Of a stretch of DNA of 64,000 nucleotides, positions 24,567 through 33,786 are shown piece by piece. Every line of letters begins with the position of its first letter. Position 1 is the stretch's first letter. The stretch is from an uncultured Bacilli bacterium (lineage in GTDB: Bacteria; Bacillota_I; Bacilli_A; RF39; UBA660), in NCBI GenBank assembly GCA_910588195.1, contig CAJUPN010000002.1:62001-126000 (forward strand), read 5' to 3'. The notes under the pieces are model-generated. The model saw nothing but the letters and a program-made list of their open reading frames with translations. It was not told where the DNA came from and did not search any database. The translations under genes and the position numbers were made by a program.

Positions 24567-26638
24567 TAAAAAAGTTTTTTAAAAACAGGGTGGTTTTATC
24601 TACATTGATTTTAAGTGCTTTTACTTATATAACAGAAATGATTGTAAGAATTTTTACAGGAGCTCCTTTTAACGATTTTGCTGTTGTTAGGATTCTATTA
24701 TCATCAATAATAATAAGTTTATTTGTATCTTTTATAGGACACTTTTTGCCAAAACTTGGACAAAGAATTTTAAATATAATTTATATTTTATTTGTCGGAA
24801 TTTATAATTTTGCTGAATTTGGATTATCAAGTTATATTGGCTTTTTTATGGGAATAGGTAATGCTGATCAAGGAACAAAAGTAGGAGAGTTTATTAGAGA
24901 CTTCTTTAGTTCTTATAAAGTAATTCACTATACAATTTTAATACCTTTAATTATATTTTTAATTTACTATATTTTTATAGACCGATTTGTCACAAAAAAC
25001 ATTAAAAGAAACAGTGAATTTACATTAATTCAAAAAATTTATATTGAAGTTGTAACAGTAGTTATAATTATCATTTTATCCAGTGCTTATTATGCAACTA
25101 TAAGATTAGATAATTTTAAAAATAAACTTCAAACAGAAAGTAATTATGGATTATGGCTATATCCTGAAAATTCTAATCTAACAGTTAATAATTTTGGAGT
25201 CTTAATGTTTGGCTTTTGTGATATTAAGGCAAGTATTTTACATATCGATGCCGATTATGTCATGAATTTAAATTTAAATAAATCAGTTATTGAAAACAAA
25301 GAAAATAATAATGAAGTAGTTCCCGTTGATTTAGAGAGAAAAATAGATGACACCTCATGGAAAGAATTAATTTCCAAAACTAATGATGGAACCTTTAAAT
25401 CATTAAATAATTATTTTATTAATCGTAGTATTACTCCTAAAAACGATATGACAGGCAAATTTAAAGATAAAAACTTAATTATTATCATGATGGAGTCAGT
25501 TAATGAAATTGCAATTTATAATGAAGAATATTTTCCAACTCTTTATAAAATGTATCATGAGGGGATATCTTTTAAGAATAATTATAGTCCAAGAAATAAT
25601 TGTTCTACTGGCAACAATGAATTTACTGTTTTATCAAGTTTATTTACTATAAATAACACATGTACAGCTAATACTTATGCATCTAATAAATACCCTGAAG
25701 CAGTATTTAATATTTTCAATAATGCAGGATATAAAACTTCAGCTTATCATGACTATACGCAAAAGTTTTATAGAAGATCTAAAATTTTACCTAATCTTGG
25801 AGCAAATAAATATTATGGTGTTGAAGATTTAAAAATACCTTATTCAACTAATTATACTGAAGCTGATGATAAAGATATGTTTATTGCTGCTCAAAAATAC
25901 TATATGAATGAAGATAAGTTTATGGCTTATTTTGCAACAGTAACACCACATCAATCATATATTGATTCACAAATATGTTCAGAACGTTATTATAAAAAAT
26001 ATCGTGATTTAGGATATTCATCAAATTTATCTAGATATCTTTCAAAGATGCAAGTAATGGATGAAGCTTTTCAAGAGCTTTTAAAACAATTAGAAGAAAC
26101 AGATAAATTAAAAGATACTGTTATTGCTGTATTTGGTGACCATTTTCCATACGGTTTAACTGATTCTCAGATTAATGAGTTCCTAGAAAAAAATAATGCA
26201 GGCTATACAATTAACCGAAATTCCACTACAAATAAAAACGTTGACAAGACACCAATGTTCATTTATAATTCAGAAATGGAACCATTGGTTGTTGAAGATT
26301 ACACAACTATAATAGATTTATTACCAACGTTACTAAATATGTTTGATCTTGAATACGATCCAAGACTTTATTTAGGAACAGATATTTTTTCAAATACTCA
26401 TTCATCACGTGCAGTATTCGCTGATGGATCATGGACGAATGAGAGAGGTTATTATCACGCTCCAAATAGTAGCATGAAATATCTTGAAGGAGCAGAAAAA
26501 TATACAGATAAAGAATTAATGTATATTAATCAGGAAATATCTAATAGACAAAAAATGAGTGCATCGGCTATTAAATCTAATTACTTTAATTATTTAGGTG
26601 ATGGTTTAAAAAAATATCAAAAAAAAGATGAAGAGTAG
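24563..26638 (+). CDS. LTA synthase-family membrane sulfatase-like phosphoglycerol transferase
   Basis: A 691-residue membrane enzyme. Five N-terminal membrane helices (within residues 1-180) are followed by a large extracellular sulfatase-type domain. The metal-binding glutamate is E311 (MMESVNE), and the likely catalytic threonine is T349 in NNCSTGNNEF, which aligns with the GKTSDAEF region of LtaS. FGDHFPYG near residue 530 matches the family DH motif. Enzymes of this family polymerise glycerol phosphate for lipoteichoic acid or transfer it to other surface glycans. It overlaps rnhB by 4 bases and precedes topA. A Gram-positive envelope is implied. Confidence 0.88.
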   Translation: MIKKFFKNRVVLSTLILSAFTYITEMIVRIFTGAPFNDFAVVRILLSSIIISLFVSFIGHFLPKLGQRILNIIYILFVGIYNFAEFGLSSYIGFFMGIGNADQGTKVGEFIRDFFSSYKVIHYTILIPLIIFLIYYIFIDRFVTKNIKRNSEFTLIQKIYIEVVTVVIIIILSSAYYATIRLDNFKNKLQTESNYGLWLYPENSNLTVNNFGVLMFGFCDIKASILHIDADYVMNLNLNKSVIENKENNNEVVPVDLERKIDDTSWKELISKTNDGTFKSLNNYFINRSITPKNDMTGKFKDKNLIIIMMESVNEIAIYNEEYFPTLYKMYHEGISFKNNYSPRNNCSTGNNEFTVLSSLFTINNTCTANTYASNKYPEAVFNIFNNAGYKTSAYHDYTQKFYRRSKILPNLGANKYYGVEDLKIPYSTNYTEADDKDMFIAAQKYYMNEDKFMAYFATVTPHQSYIDSQICSERYYKKYRDLGYSSNLSRYLSKMQVMDEAFQELLKQLEETDKLKDTVIAVFGDHFPYGLTDSQINEFLEKNNAGYTINRNSTTNKNVDKTPMFIYNSEMEPLVVEDYTTIIDLLPTLLNMFDLEYDPRLYLGTDIFSNTHSSRAVFADGSWTNERGYYHAPNSSMKYLEGAEKYTDKELMYINQEISNRQKMSASAIKSNYFNYLGDGLKKYQKKDEE

Positions 26639-26672
26639 TAAGCGATAAAAACAACAGAATCGGAGGAAAAAT

Positions 26673-28691
26673 ATGAAACTAGTAATAGTGGAGTCCCCAG
26701 CTAAGACACATACAATTGGTGCTTATTTAGGAAATAATTATAAAGTTGTCTCAAGTAAAGGTCACATTCGTGATCTTTCTACAACAGGGAAATATGGTTT
26801 AGGGGTAGATGTTGAAGCTAACTTTGAGCCAAATTACATAGCAATCCCTGGTAAAAAAAGAGATATAAATGCTTTAAAAAAAGATATTAAAGAAAGTGAT
26901 TTTGTCTACCTTGCTACCGACCCAGACCGTGAAGGAGAAGCAATTAGTTGGCATTTATATGATGCTTTAGGAATAAAAGACGATTCCTATGAAAGAATAG
27001 TTTTCAATGAGATAACTGAAGGAGCAGTCAAAGAAGCTTTTAATCATGCTAGAAAAATAGATTATAGTTTAGTTAAATCCCAAGAAACAAGAAGAATACT
27101 TGATCGTATAATAGGTTTTAGATTATCAAAACTTATGCAATCAAAAACAGGTGGTAAAAGTGCTGGACGTGTTCAATCAGTTGCATTAAAGCTAATTGTA
27201 GACCGTGAAAGAGAAATAGACGCTTTCGTTCCTGAAGAATACTGGACAGTAACTGCTCACTTTGCTGAATTTGATAGTAGCCTAGAAAAATATAAAACCG
27301 ATAAAATAGAATTACACAACGAAGAAGAAGTAAAAAAAGTACTTGATTCATTAGATAAAGATTTTAAAATAGAGTCGATTGAACAAAAAGAGAAAAATAG
27401 AAGTGGTGTCATGCCATTTACAACTTCAACACTTCAACAAGCTTGTATTAATAAATTTAATTACAATTCTTCAAAAGTTATGAGTGTTGCTCAAAAATTA
27501 TATGAGGGAATAAATTTAGGAAGTGAAACAGTAGGTTTAATCACTTATATGCGTACAGATTCTACTAGATTATCCCCTGTATTTATAAATGACACATTTG
27601 CTTATATAAAAAGTAATTTTGGAGATAACTATGTTGGTGCTGTAAAAAAAGGCAAGAAAAAAGAAAATGTTCAAGATGCTCATGAAGCAATTAGACCAAC
27701 AAGCATTCATCGTACTCCAGAAAGTGTAAAAAAATATTTGTCAGCTGATGAATATAAAATATATTCAATTATTTATGCTCGTGCTTTGGCTAGTTTAATG
27801 AAAGATGCTAGAGTTCTTGCAACAACTGTTATATTAAATAACAATGATTATAAATTTAAAACAACTGGGCAAATATTAATTTTTGATGGATTCTTACGTG
27901 CCTATAAAGAATATTCAGTTTCAAATGATACTATATTACCAGAATTTAGTAAATATAAGGGTATAGTTTCTACAGAAGATATTGAAACCGAACAAAAATT
28001 TACTAAACCAGTTAGCAGATATACAGAAGCTACTCTTATTGAAGAAATGGAAAGTTTAGGAATTGGTAGACCAAGTACTTATGCTACAACTATGAAGACT
28101 TTAAAAGATCGAGACTATGTTGTTGTAGAAGAAAAGAAATTTCATCCAACCGAAATGGGAATAGAAACTACTGATAAATTACAAGAATTCTTTTCGAATA
28201 TTATTAATGTTGAATATACAGCTGAAATGGAAAATGATCTAGACAAAATAGCTGAGGATAATATTGATAATGTTAAAGTTTTACGTGAATTTTATGACGA
28301 GTTTGAACCACTAGTAAAAACAGCTTTTACTGAGATGGAAAAAAAAGCTCCTAAACTTACTGGAGAAGCATGCCCTGAATGTGGTAATGAATTAGTAATT
28401 CGTAAAGGAAAATATGGTGAATTTACTGCTTGTAGTAATTATCCTACATGTAAGTACATTAAAGCAGAGAAAAAGGAAATCATAACAGTTTGTAAGTGTC
28501 CAAAATGTGATGGTGAGATAATTGAGAAGAAAACAAGAAGAGGGAAAATATTCTATGGCTGCAACAAATATCCTAAATGTGATGTTGCGTTATGGGATCT
28601 TCCTACAGGTGAAAAATGTCCAGAATGTGATAATCTACTAGTTACAAAAAAAGACATTGTTAAATGTTCTGCCTGTGAATATACAAAATAA
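26673..28691 (+). CDS. topA: DNA topoisomerase I
   Basis: A 672-residue type IA topoisomerase that relaxes negative supercoils. The Toprim domain shows VIVESPAK with E7 and ATDPDREGEA, and the active-site tyrosine is Y292 in LITYMRTDSTRLS. GRPSTYA and the C-terminal half are typical. The end holds three four-Cys zinc modules (CPECGN...CSNYPTC, CPKCDG...CNKYPKC and CPECDN...CSAC). GGAGG lies 7 bases before the ATG. A terminator follows. Confidence 0.97.
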   Translation: MKLVIVESPAKTHTIGAYLGNNYKVVSSKGHIRDLSTTGKYGLGVDVEANFEPNYIAIPGKKRDINALKKDIKESDFVYLATDPDREGEAISWHLYDALGIKDDSYERIVFNEITEGAVKEAFNHARKIDYSLVKSQETRRILDRIIGFRLSKLMQSKTGGKSAGRVQSVALKLIVDREREIDAFVPEEYWTVTAHFAEFDSSLEKYKTDKIELHNEEEVKKVLDSLDKDFKIESIEQKEKNRSGVMPFTTSTLQQACINKFNYNSSKVMSVAQKLYEGINLGSETVGLITYMRTDSTRLSPVFINDTFAYIKSNFGDNYVGAVKKGKKKENVQDAHEAIRPTSIHRTPESVKKYLSADEYKIYSIIYARALASLMKDARVLATTVILNNNDYKFKTTGQILIFDGFLRAYKEYSVSNDTILPEFSKYKGIVSTEDIETEQKFTKPVSRYTEATLIEEMESLGIGRPSTYATTMKTLKDRDYVVVEEKKFHPTEMGIETTDKLQEFFSNIINVEYTAEMENDLDKIAEDNIDNVKVLREFYDEFEPLVKTAFTEMEKKAPKLTGEACPECGNELVIRKGKYGEFTACSNYPTCKYIKAEKKEIITVCKCPKCDGEIIEKKTRRGKIFYGCNKYPKCDVALWDLPTGEKCPECDNLLVTKKDIVKCSACEYTK

Positions 28692-28715
28692 TCTAATTAC
28701 ATAGATTATTTTTAT
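28686..28715 (+). terminator. Intrinsic terminator after topA
   Basis: A 10-bp stem (AAATAATCTA at 28686-28695 with TAGATTATTT at 28702-28711) and T-rich tail. It overlaps the topA stop. Confidence 0.75.
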
Positions 28716-28744
28716 TTGACATAAAATACATATTACTATATTAT
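28716..28744 (+). promoter_or_regulatory. Sigma-A type promoter for 28772 gene
   Basis: TTGACA and TATTAT with a 17-base spacer, placed immediately behind the topA terminator. Confidence 0.75.
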
Positions 28745-28771
28745 AACATCTAAAAGAAAGGCAAATTGTCT

Positions 28772-29551
28772 ATGATAAGAACAAAATTAGAGAATGAATT
28801 AATAAAATTAACAAATAAATCAATCAATATTAATAATAAATTAAATGAATTGGAAAAAAAGCGTAAAAGAAAGCTTGACTTAATAAATATTAGATATGAT
28901 TTACCAAAGAAAATTAAATCAACAATGCTTATAGGGATGTATACTGCTGTGTTAGGAGGACTATGTATTGCAAATATTATAACACCTCCAGTTTCAATTT
29001 TTAACGTTATTTCTGCTATTATGACTGCTTTATGTACAGGGGGCGGTATCTTTCTATCTATAAAAAATATTATTGATATAAATAAAAAAATAAAAATATT
29101 TCACAATTATGGATATAAACTAAAAGATGTAAAGAAAAAAATAAGAGATGAAAAGGTTGGTATTAAACAAAGTAAGATAAGTAAAGATCTTAATGAAGAG
29201 ATATTTAGACCAATAAGGGACCTTCAAACTGCACACAAAGAAATAACAGATAAACAAAAAATTATTTGGGATATTCTTCAAAGTGAGGATTTAGCAGAAA
29301 AATTAAATCAATACGATAGCACTTATAAAAAAAGAAGATTTGATTGGGCAAAGGAAAATATGCCCCTAATTGAAGATACTCTAAAAAGTGAATTTGATGA
29401 ATACTTAGAATACCTTAAGAGTATAAATACTGAAGATATACATTTTTCAAACGAGATAGATGAACATGAATGTAATGAAGCGATAAAAAGGATAAATATT
29501 AAGAAAAAAGTATTAACTCATAAAAGTCATAATTTAGCAATATATAAATAA
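28772..29551 (+). CDS. Hypothetical membrane protein with long helical regions
   Basis: A 259-residue protein. I use the ATG at 28772 with AAAGAAAGG upstream rather than a TTG two codons earlier. A charged, helical N-terminus (about 45 residues, probable coiled coil) is followed by two close membrane helices (MLIGMYTAVLGGLCIANII and VISAIMTALCTGGGIFLS) and a cytoplasmic helical tail of about 150 residues. This layout suggests a hairpin-anchored cytoplasmic protein. No family recognised. It has its own promoter and is followed, after 300 bases, by the hisS T-box leader. Confidence 0.6.
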   Translation: MIRTKLENELIKLTNKSININNKLNELEKKRKRKLDLINIRYDLPKKIKSTMLIGMYTAVLGGLCIANIITPPVSIFNVISAIMTALCTGGGIFLSIKNIIDINKKIKIFHNYGYKLKDVKKKIRDEKVGIKQSKISKDLNEEIFRPIRDLQTAHKEITDKQKIIWDILQSEDLAEKLNQYDSTYKKRRFDWAKENMPLIEDTLKSEFDEYLEYLKSINTEDIHFSNEIDEHECNEAIKRINIKKKVLTHKSHNLAIYK

Positions 29552-29595
29552 ATTTACAGAAATAGTTGTATTTTTAAGAAACGCTGCAATATTTA

Positions 29596-29624
29596 TTGAC
29601 TTAAATACAAAAATTAACTATAAT
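29596..29624 (+). promoter_or_regulatory. Sigma-A type promoter of the T-box operon
   Basis: TTGACT and TATAAT with a 17-base spacer. Transcription should start near 29631, just before the base of T-box stem I. Confidence 0.85.
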
Positions 29625-29633
29625 TAAATTAAC

Positions 29634-29827
29634 TTTTGTTAGGGAGACCCGACTTAATAATTAAGTATGAAAGAGAAGGCTAGTTGGTGGAAATGCCACA
29701 TACGCATTATTTTGATAACACTTCCAAATAACAAAACGCTTGAAGCGATAAAACAAGTAAAGAGTACCTATGTAAAGTAAGGTGGCACCGCGGATTCGTT
29801 CGTCCTTACGTTTATGTAGGTTTTTTT
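29634..29827 (+). promoter_or_regulatory. T-box riboswitch leader controlling hisS-aspS-asnS-aspS-gatCAB
   Basis: Stem I closes by TTTTGTTA (29634-29641) with TAACAAAA (29729-29736), then GGGAG with CTTCC. It carries the AGAGA-type bulge and a GGTGG apical region. The specifier side reads GATAACACTTCC, so AAC (29717-29719, Asn) and CAC (29719-29721, His) overlap. The conserved T-box AAGGTGGCACCGCGG is at 29779-29793. The terminator stem pairs 29766-29782 with 29804-29821 and is followed by seven T. The alternative antiterminator pairs AAGG (29779-29782) with CCTT (29804-29807). Uncharged tRNA binding at the specifier and the TGG bulge should favour readthrough. Confidence 0.93.
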
Positions 29828-29845
29828 AGTTTAAGGAGGATAATT

Positions 29846-31096
29846 ATGATAACTAAACAAAAAGGAACTTATGATATTTATGGTGATTTAGCAAAAAAAC
29901 GAGCTTATGTAGACGACGTACTTGCCAGTATTTGCGAAAAATATAACTATGGCTACATTGAAACTCCCGTTTTTGAGTCGAGTGATTTATTCCATAGAGG
30001 TGTTGGTGAATCAACTGATATGGTAAAAAAAGAAACTTATGATTTTAAAGACAGAGGAGACAGAAATCTAACTTTAAGACCAGAGGGAACAGCAGGAGTT
30101 GTTAGATGGTTTATTGAAAATAAATTATATGGAAATATGACAGATCCGGTAAAAGTATTTTATAACATGAAAATGTATCGCTACGAAAGACCTCAAAGTG
30201 GTCGAAATAGGGAATTTACACAATGGGGATTTGAATGCTTTGGTTCTGATGATGTAATGAGTGATGCTGAAGTTATTTCTTTAGCATACAATGCTTACAG
30301 ACTTCTGGGTCTTGATGATGTGACCATTAAATTAAATTCTTTAGGAGATAGTGAATCACGTAATACCTATCGCGAAAAATTAGTAGAATATTTTAAACCG
30401 CATATTAATAATTTATGTGAAGACTGCCAAGAAAGATTAAAAAGTAATCCTTTACGTATCCTAGATTGCAAAATTGATGCTGAAAATGACATTTTAAAAA
30501 ATGCTCCAAAAACTTTAGATTATTTAAACAAAGAGTCAAAATCACGTTTTGAAAAATTAAAAGACTTACTTGACATGATGGATATTAATTATGAAATTGA
30601 TGAACGTTTAGTAAGAGGACTCGATTATTATAATCATACTGTTTTTGAAGTTGTTTTAAATAATTCATATGCTCTAGGAGGTGGAGGAAGATATAATGGT
30701 CTTGTTGAAACTCTAGATGGGCCATCAACTCCCGGAGTTGGCTTTGCAATGGGATATGATCGTACTATCCTTGCTATGGAAGAAAACAATGTAAATATTC
30801 CAATAAATGATTCAATTGATGTTTATTTACTATATGTTTCAGCTTCTGAAAAAGAAACAGCATGTTATTTAGCTCAAGATTTAAGATTAAACGGATTCAT
30901 AGCCGAAACAGATTTAATGAATAAATCCCTTAAATCTCAATTTAAAAGTGTTGATAGATTTAATGCTAAATATTTAGTTGTACTTAACGACAATGACTTA
31001 AAAGAAAATAAAATAACTGTAAAAGACAATAAAACAAAAGAGGAGGAAAGCATTAATTTAAATAATTTAGTTGATTATTTAGATATGCATATTTAA
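29846..31096 (+). CDS. hisS: Histidyl-tRNA synthetase
   Basis: A 416-residue class II synthetase that charges tRNA-His. Signatures are KGTYDIYGD at the start, the motif 2 region YRYERPQSGRNREFTQWG, the histidine-specific RGLDYYNHTVFEV, ALGGGGRYNGL and motif 3 GVGFAMGYDR. The C-terminal anticodon-binding domain is complete. AAGGAGGA precedes the ATG. It is first in a seven-gene operon under a T-box. Confidence 0.97.
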   Translation: MITKQKGTYDIYGDLAKKRAYVDDVLASICEKYNYGYIETPVFESSDLFHRGVGESTDMVKKETYDFKDRGDRNLTLRPEGTAGVVRWFIENKLYGNMTDPVKVFYNMKMYRYERPQSGRNREFTQWGFECFGSDDVMSDAEVISLAYNAYRLLGLDDVTIKLNSLGDSESRNTYREKLVEYFKPHINNLCEDCQERLKSNPLRILDCKIDAENDILKNAPKTLDYLNKESKSRFEKLKDLLDMMDINYEIDERLVRGLDYYNHTVFEVVLNNSYALGGGGRYNGLVETLDGPSTPGVGFAMGYDRTILAMEENNVNIPINDSIDVYLLYVSASEKETACYLAQDLRLNGFIAETDLMNKSLKSQFKSVDRFNAKYLVVLNDNDLKENKITVKDNKTKEEESINLNNLVDYLDMHI

Positions 31097-31099
31097 CAT

Positions 31100-32389
31100 A
31101 TGGAAAGAGTTTTAATTAATGAATTAAAAGAAAATGAAAGTAGTAAAATATCTGGTTGGGCTGATGTTATAAGAGATACAAAATATATGGTTTTTGTTAT
31201 CTTAAAAGATCGCAGTGGTTCAATACAAGTTTCTATAGATAAAGAAAAAGATAAAGAAATTGTTGAAAAATTATCAGGAATTCTTGCTAACTCTGTTTTA
31301 TCATTTACTGGTAAAATGGTAAAAAGTGAATATGTCAAACAAGGAGGAAAAGAATTTTTGCCTGAAGTTGTTGAAGTCCTATCTAGTGCGGATGCAATTC
31401 CTATAGATAGTAGTGCCAATATAGATACGAGACTTGATTATCGTTGGATAGATTTAAGAAGTGAAAAAAACAATTTAATGTTTCAAGTTCAAACAGCATT
31501 TGTGACAGGTATGCGTGAATTCCTAATTAAAGAAGATTTTACAGAAATTCATACTCCAAAATTAATTGGTGCAGCTTCTGAATCAGGCAGTGATGTATTT
31601 GAAGTAAAATATTTTGACCGTAAGGCTTATTTAGCTCAAAGTCCTCAATTTTATAAACAAATGGCAATGGCTTCAGGAATTGAAAGGATTTTTGAAGTAG
31701 CACCAGCTTTTCGAGCTGAAAATTCGAATACTAATCGTCATACAACAGAATTTACTTCATTTGACTTAGAGTTCTCTTATATTGATTCCTATGAAGATGT
31801 AATGGACATGGAAGAAAGACTTTTAGTTGCTGGTTTAGAAAAAGTTAAGGAAAAATACGAGGACAAAATAAAAGAATTATTTGGTACAGAAGTAATTGTT
31901 CCAAAAAGACCATTTCCAAGAATAAATTTACAAGATTTATATAAAGAGTTAGAAAGCAGATATGGCTACAATATCCCAGAACACGATATTGGTGACATGA
32001 ATGCGGAAGCAGAAAAACTTACAAGCAAGTATGCTATGGAAGAATTTGGACATGAATTTATTTTTGTTACAGGATTTACTAAAACTAAAAGAGCTTTCTA
32101 TCATATGAGAAAAAATGACATTCCTGAAGGATATGACCTTATATGGCGAGGAACAGAAATAACTACAGGTGCTCAAAGAGAACACCGTTATGAAATACTA
32201 AAACAACAAGCAGAAGAGAAAGGTTTAGGACGTGATGTTGAATTCTATTTAGAGTTCTTTAAATATGGTTGCCCACCTCATGGAGGTTTTGCTATTGGTG
32301 TTGACCGTTTAACAATGTTATTACTAGGGTTACCAAGCTTAAAAGAAGAAATGTTTATCTTCCGTGGACCATCACGATTAACTCCTTAA
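31100..32389 (+). CDS. Aspartyl-tRNA synthetase, archaeal/eukaryotic type (probably non-discriminating)
   Basis: A 429-residue AspRS of the compact archaeal type: an N-terminal OB anticodon domain, then directly the class II core with motif 2 FRAENSNTNRHTTEF and motif 3 GFAIGVDRLTML, and no bacterial GAD insertion. In bacteria that have it, this form often charges both tRNA-Asp and tRNA-Asn, the mischarged product then being amidated by GatCAB, which is encoded downstream. Only 3 bases separate it from hisS and I see no clear ribosome binding site, so translation may be coupled. A normal bacterial AspRS is also present in the operon. Discrimination cannot be decided from sequence alone. Confidence 0.92.
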   Translation: MERVLINELKENESSKISGWADVIRDTKYMVFVILKDRSGSIQVSIDKEKDKEIVEKLSGILANSVLSFTGKMVKSEYVKQGGKEFLPEVVEVLSSADAIPIDSSANIDTRLDYRWIDLRSEKNNLMFQVQTAFVTGMREFLIKEDFTEIHTPKLIGAASESGSDVFEVKYFDRKAYLAQSPQFYKQMAMASGIERIFEVAPAFRAENSNTNRHTTEFTSFDLEFSYIDSYEDVMDMEERLLVAGLEKVKEKYEDKIKELFGTEVIVPKRPFPRINLQDLYKELESRYGYNIPEHDIGDMNAEAEKLTSKYAMEEFGHEFIFVTGFTKTKRAFYHMRKNDIPEGYDLIWRGTEITTGAQREHRYEILKQQAEEKGLGRDVEFYLEFFKYGCPPHGGFAIGVDRLTMLLLGLPSLKEEMFIFRGPSRLTP

Positions 32390-32400
32390 AAGGTGATAAA

Positions 32401-33771
32401 ATGGATTTAATAGATATATTAAAAACAAAAAAAATAGGTGATGAAGTTCGAGTTGAAGGATGGATTAGAAACCATCGTCGTCAAAAAGAATTTGGTTTTA
32501 TAGACTTTTATGATGGAACTAGTTTTGAAACTTTACAAATTGTGTATGATAAAACTAATGCTAATTTTGATGAGATTCAAAAAATGTTAGTAGGTTGTGC
32601 TATTATTGTTGATGGAAAGTTAGTAGAATCAAGTGGAAATCAAGAATATGAGCTTAAAGCAAGTAATGTATTACTAGTTGGAGAATGTGATGAAACTTAT
32701 CCAATTCAACCAAAAAGACATACTCAAGAATTTTTAAGAAGTGTTGCACATCTTCGTCCTAGAACTCGTTTATTTCAAGCTGTATTTAAAATTAGAAATT
32801 TAGCGGCATACGCTATACACGAATATTTTCAAAGTCATAATTATGTGTATGTTCATACTCCTTTATTCACAACTTCCGATTGTGAAGGGGAAAATCAAAT
32901 GTTTAAAGTAACAACACTAGACTTAGAAAATATTAACAAAAATGAAGACGGAAAAGTCGATTATAAAGCTGATCTTTTTGGAAAACCAACATTTATAACT
33001 GGTACAGGTCAACTTCACGGTGAAGCTTACGCTATGGCATTTAAAAAAATATATACATTTGGTCCAACTTTTAGAACAGAAAACTCCAATACTAAAACAC
33101 ATGCTAATGAATTCTGGATGATTGAACCAGAAATAGCTTTTTGTGATTTAGACGGTCTTATGGATATAGAAGAAGAAATGCTTAAAAGTATTGTTTCTTA
33201 TGTATTAAAAAATGGTGAAGAAGAAATTAAATTTTTAAATAACTTTGTTGATAAAAATTTAAAAGAAAAACTTGAAAAATTAGTTAATTCTAACTTTGTT
33301 AGAATAACCCATCATGAAGCTGTTGATTTATTAAAAAAAGCTGATATAAAATGGGAATTTACACCAGATTATGAATCAGATATAGCAAAAGAGCATGAAA
33401 AATATATCACAGAATATTACAATGCTCCTGTTTTCATAACTAACTGGCCTAAAGATATAAAAGCTTGGTACATGAAAGAAAATTCTGATGGAAAAACTGT
33501 TGCTGCAGTTGATTTAGAAGTTCCAGGAGCTGGAGAGTTAATGGGTGGTAGCCAAAGAGAAGAAGATTATGAGAAATTAGTAAAACGAGCTGAAAATTTA
33601 GGAGTAGATACTGAATTAATTGATTGGTTCATGGACTTAAGAAAGTATGGTTCTTGTTATCATTCGGGATTCGGTATGGGCTTTGAAAGACTTATTATTT
33701 ATTTAACAGGTGTAGAAAACATTAGAGATGTAATACCATTCCCAAGAACACCTGGGAACTGCGAATATTAG
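32401..33771 (+). CDS. asnS: Asparaginyl-tRNA synthetase
   Basis: A 456-residue class II synthetase that charges tRNA-Asn directly. The OB domain has GWIRNHRRQKEFGFIDFYDG, motif 2 is FRTENSNTKTHANEFWMIEPE and motif 3 is GFGMGFERLI. AAAGGTGAT precedes the ATG. With a direct AsnRS present, the transamidation route to Asn-tRNA via the archaeal-type AspRS and GatCAB would be redundant, or used for making asparagine itself. Confidence 0.96.
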   Translation: MDLIDILKTKKIGDEVRVEGWIRNHRRQKEFGFIDFYDGTSFETLQIVYDKTNANFDEIQKMLVGCAIIVDGKLVESSGNQEYELKASNVLLVGECDETYPIQPKRHTQEFLRSVAHLRPRTRLFQAVFKIRNLAAYAIHEYFQSHNYVYVHTPLFTTSDCEGENQMFKVTTLDLENINKNEDGKVDYKADLFGKPTFITGTGQLHGEAYAMAFKKIYTFGPTFRTENSNTKTHANEFWMIEPEIAFCDLDGLMDIEEEMLKSIVSYVLKNGEEEIKFLNNFVDKNLKEKLEKLVNSNFVRITHHEAVDLLKKADIKWEFTPDYESDIAKEHEKYITEYYNAPVFITNWPKDIKAWYMKENSDGKTVAAVDLEVPGAGELMGGSQREEDYEKLVKRAENLGVDTELIDWFMDLRKYGSCYHSGFGMGFERLIIYLTGVENIRDVIPFPRTPGNCEY

Positions 33772-33786
33772 AAAGGGGAGTTATTT

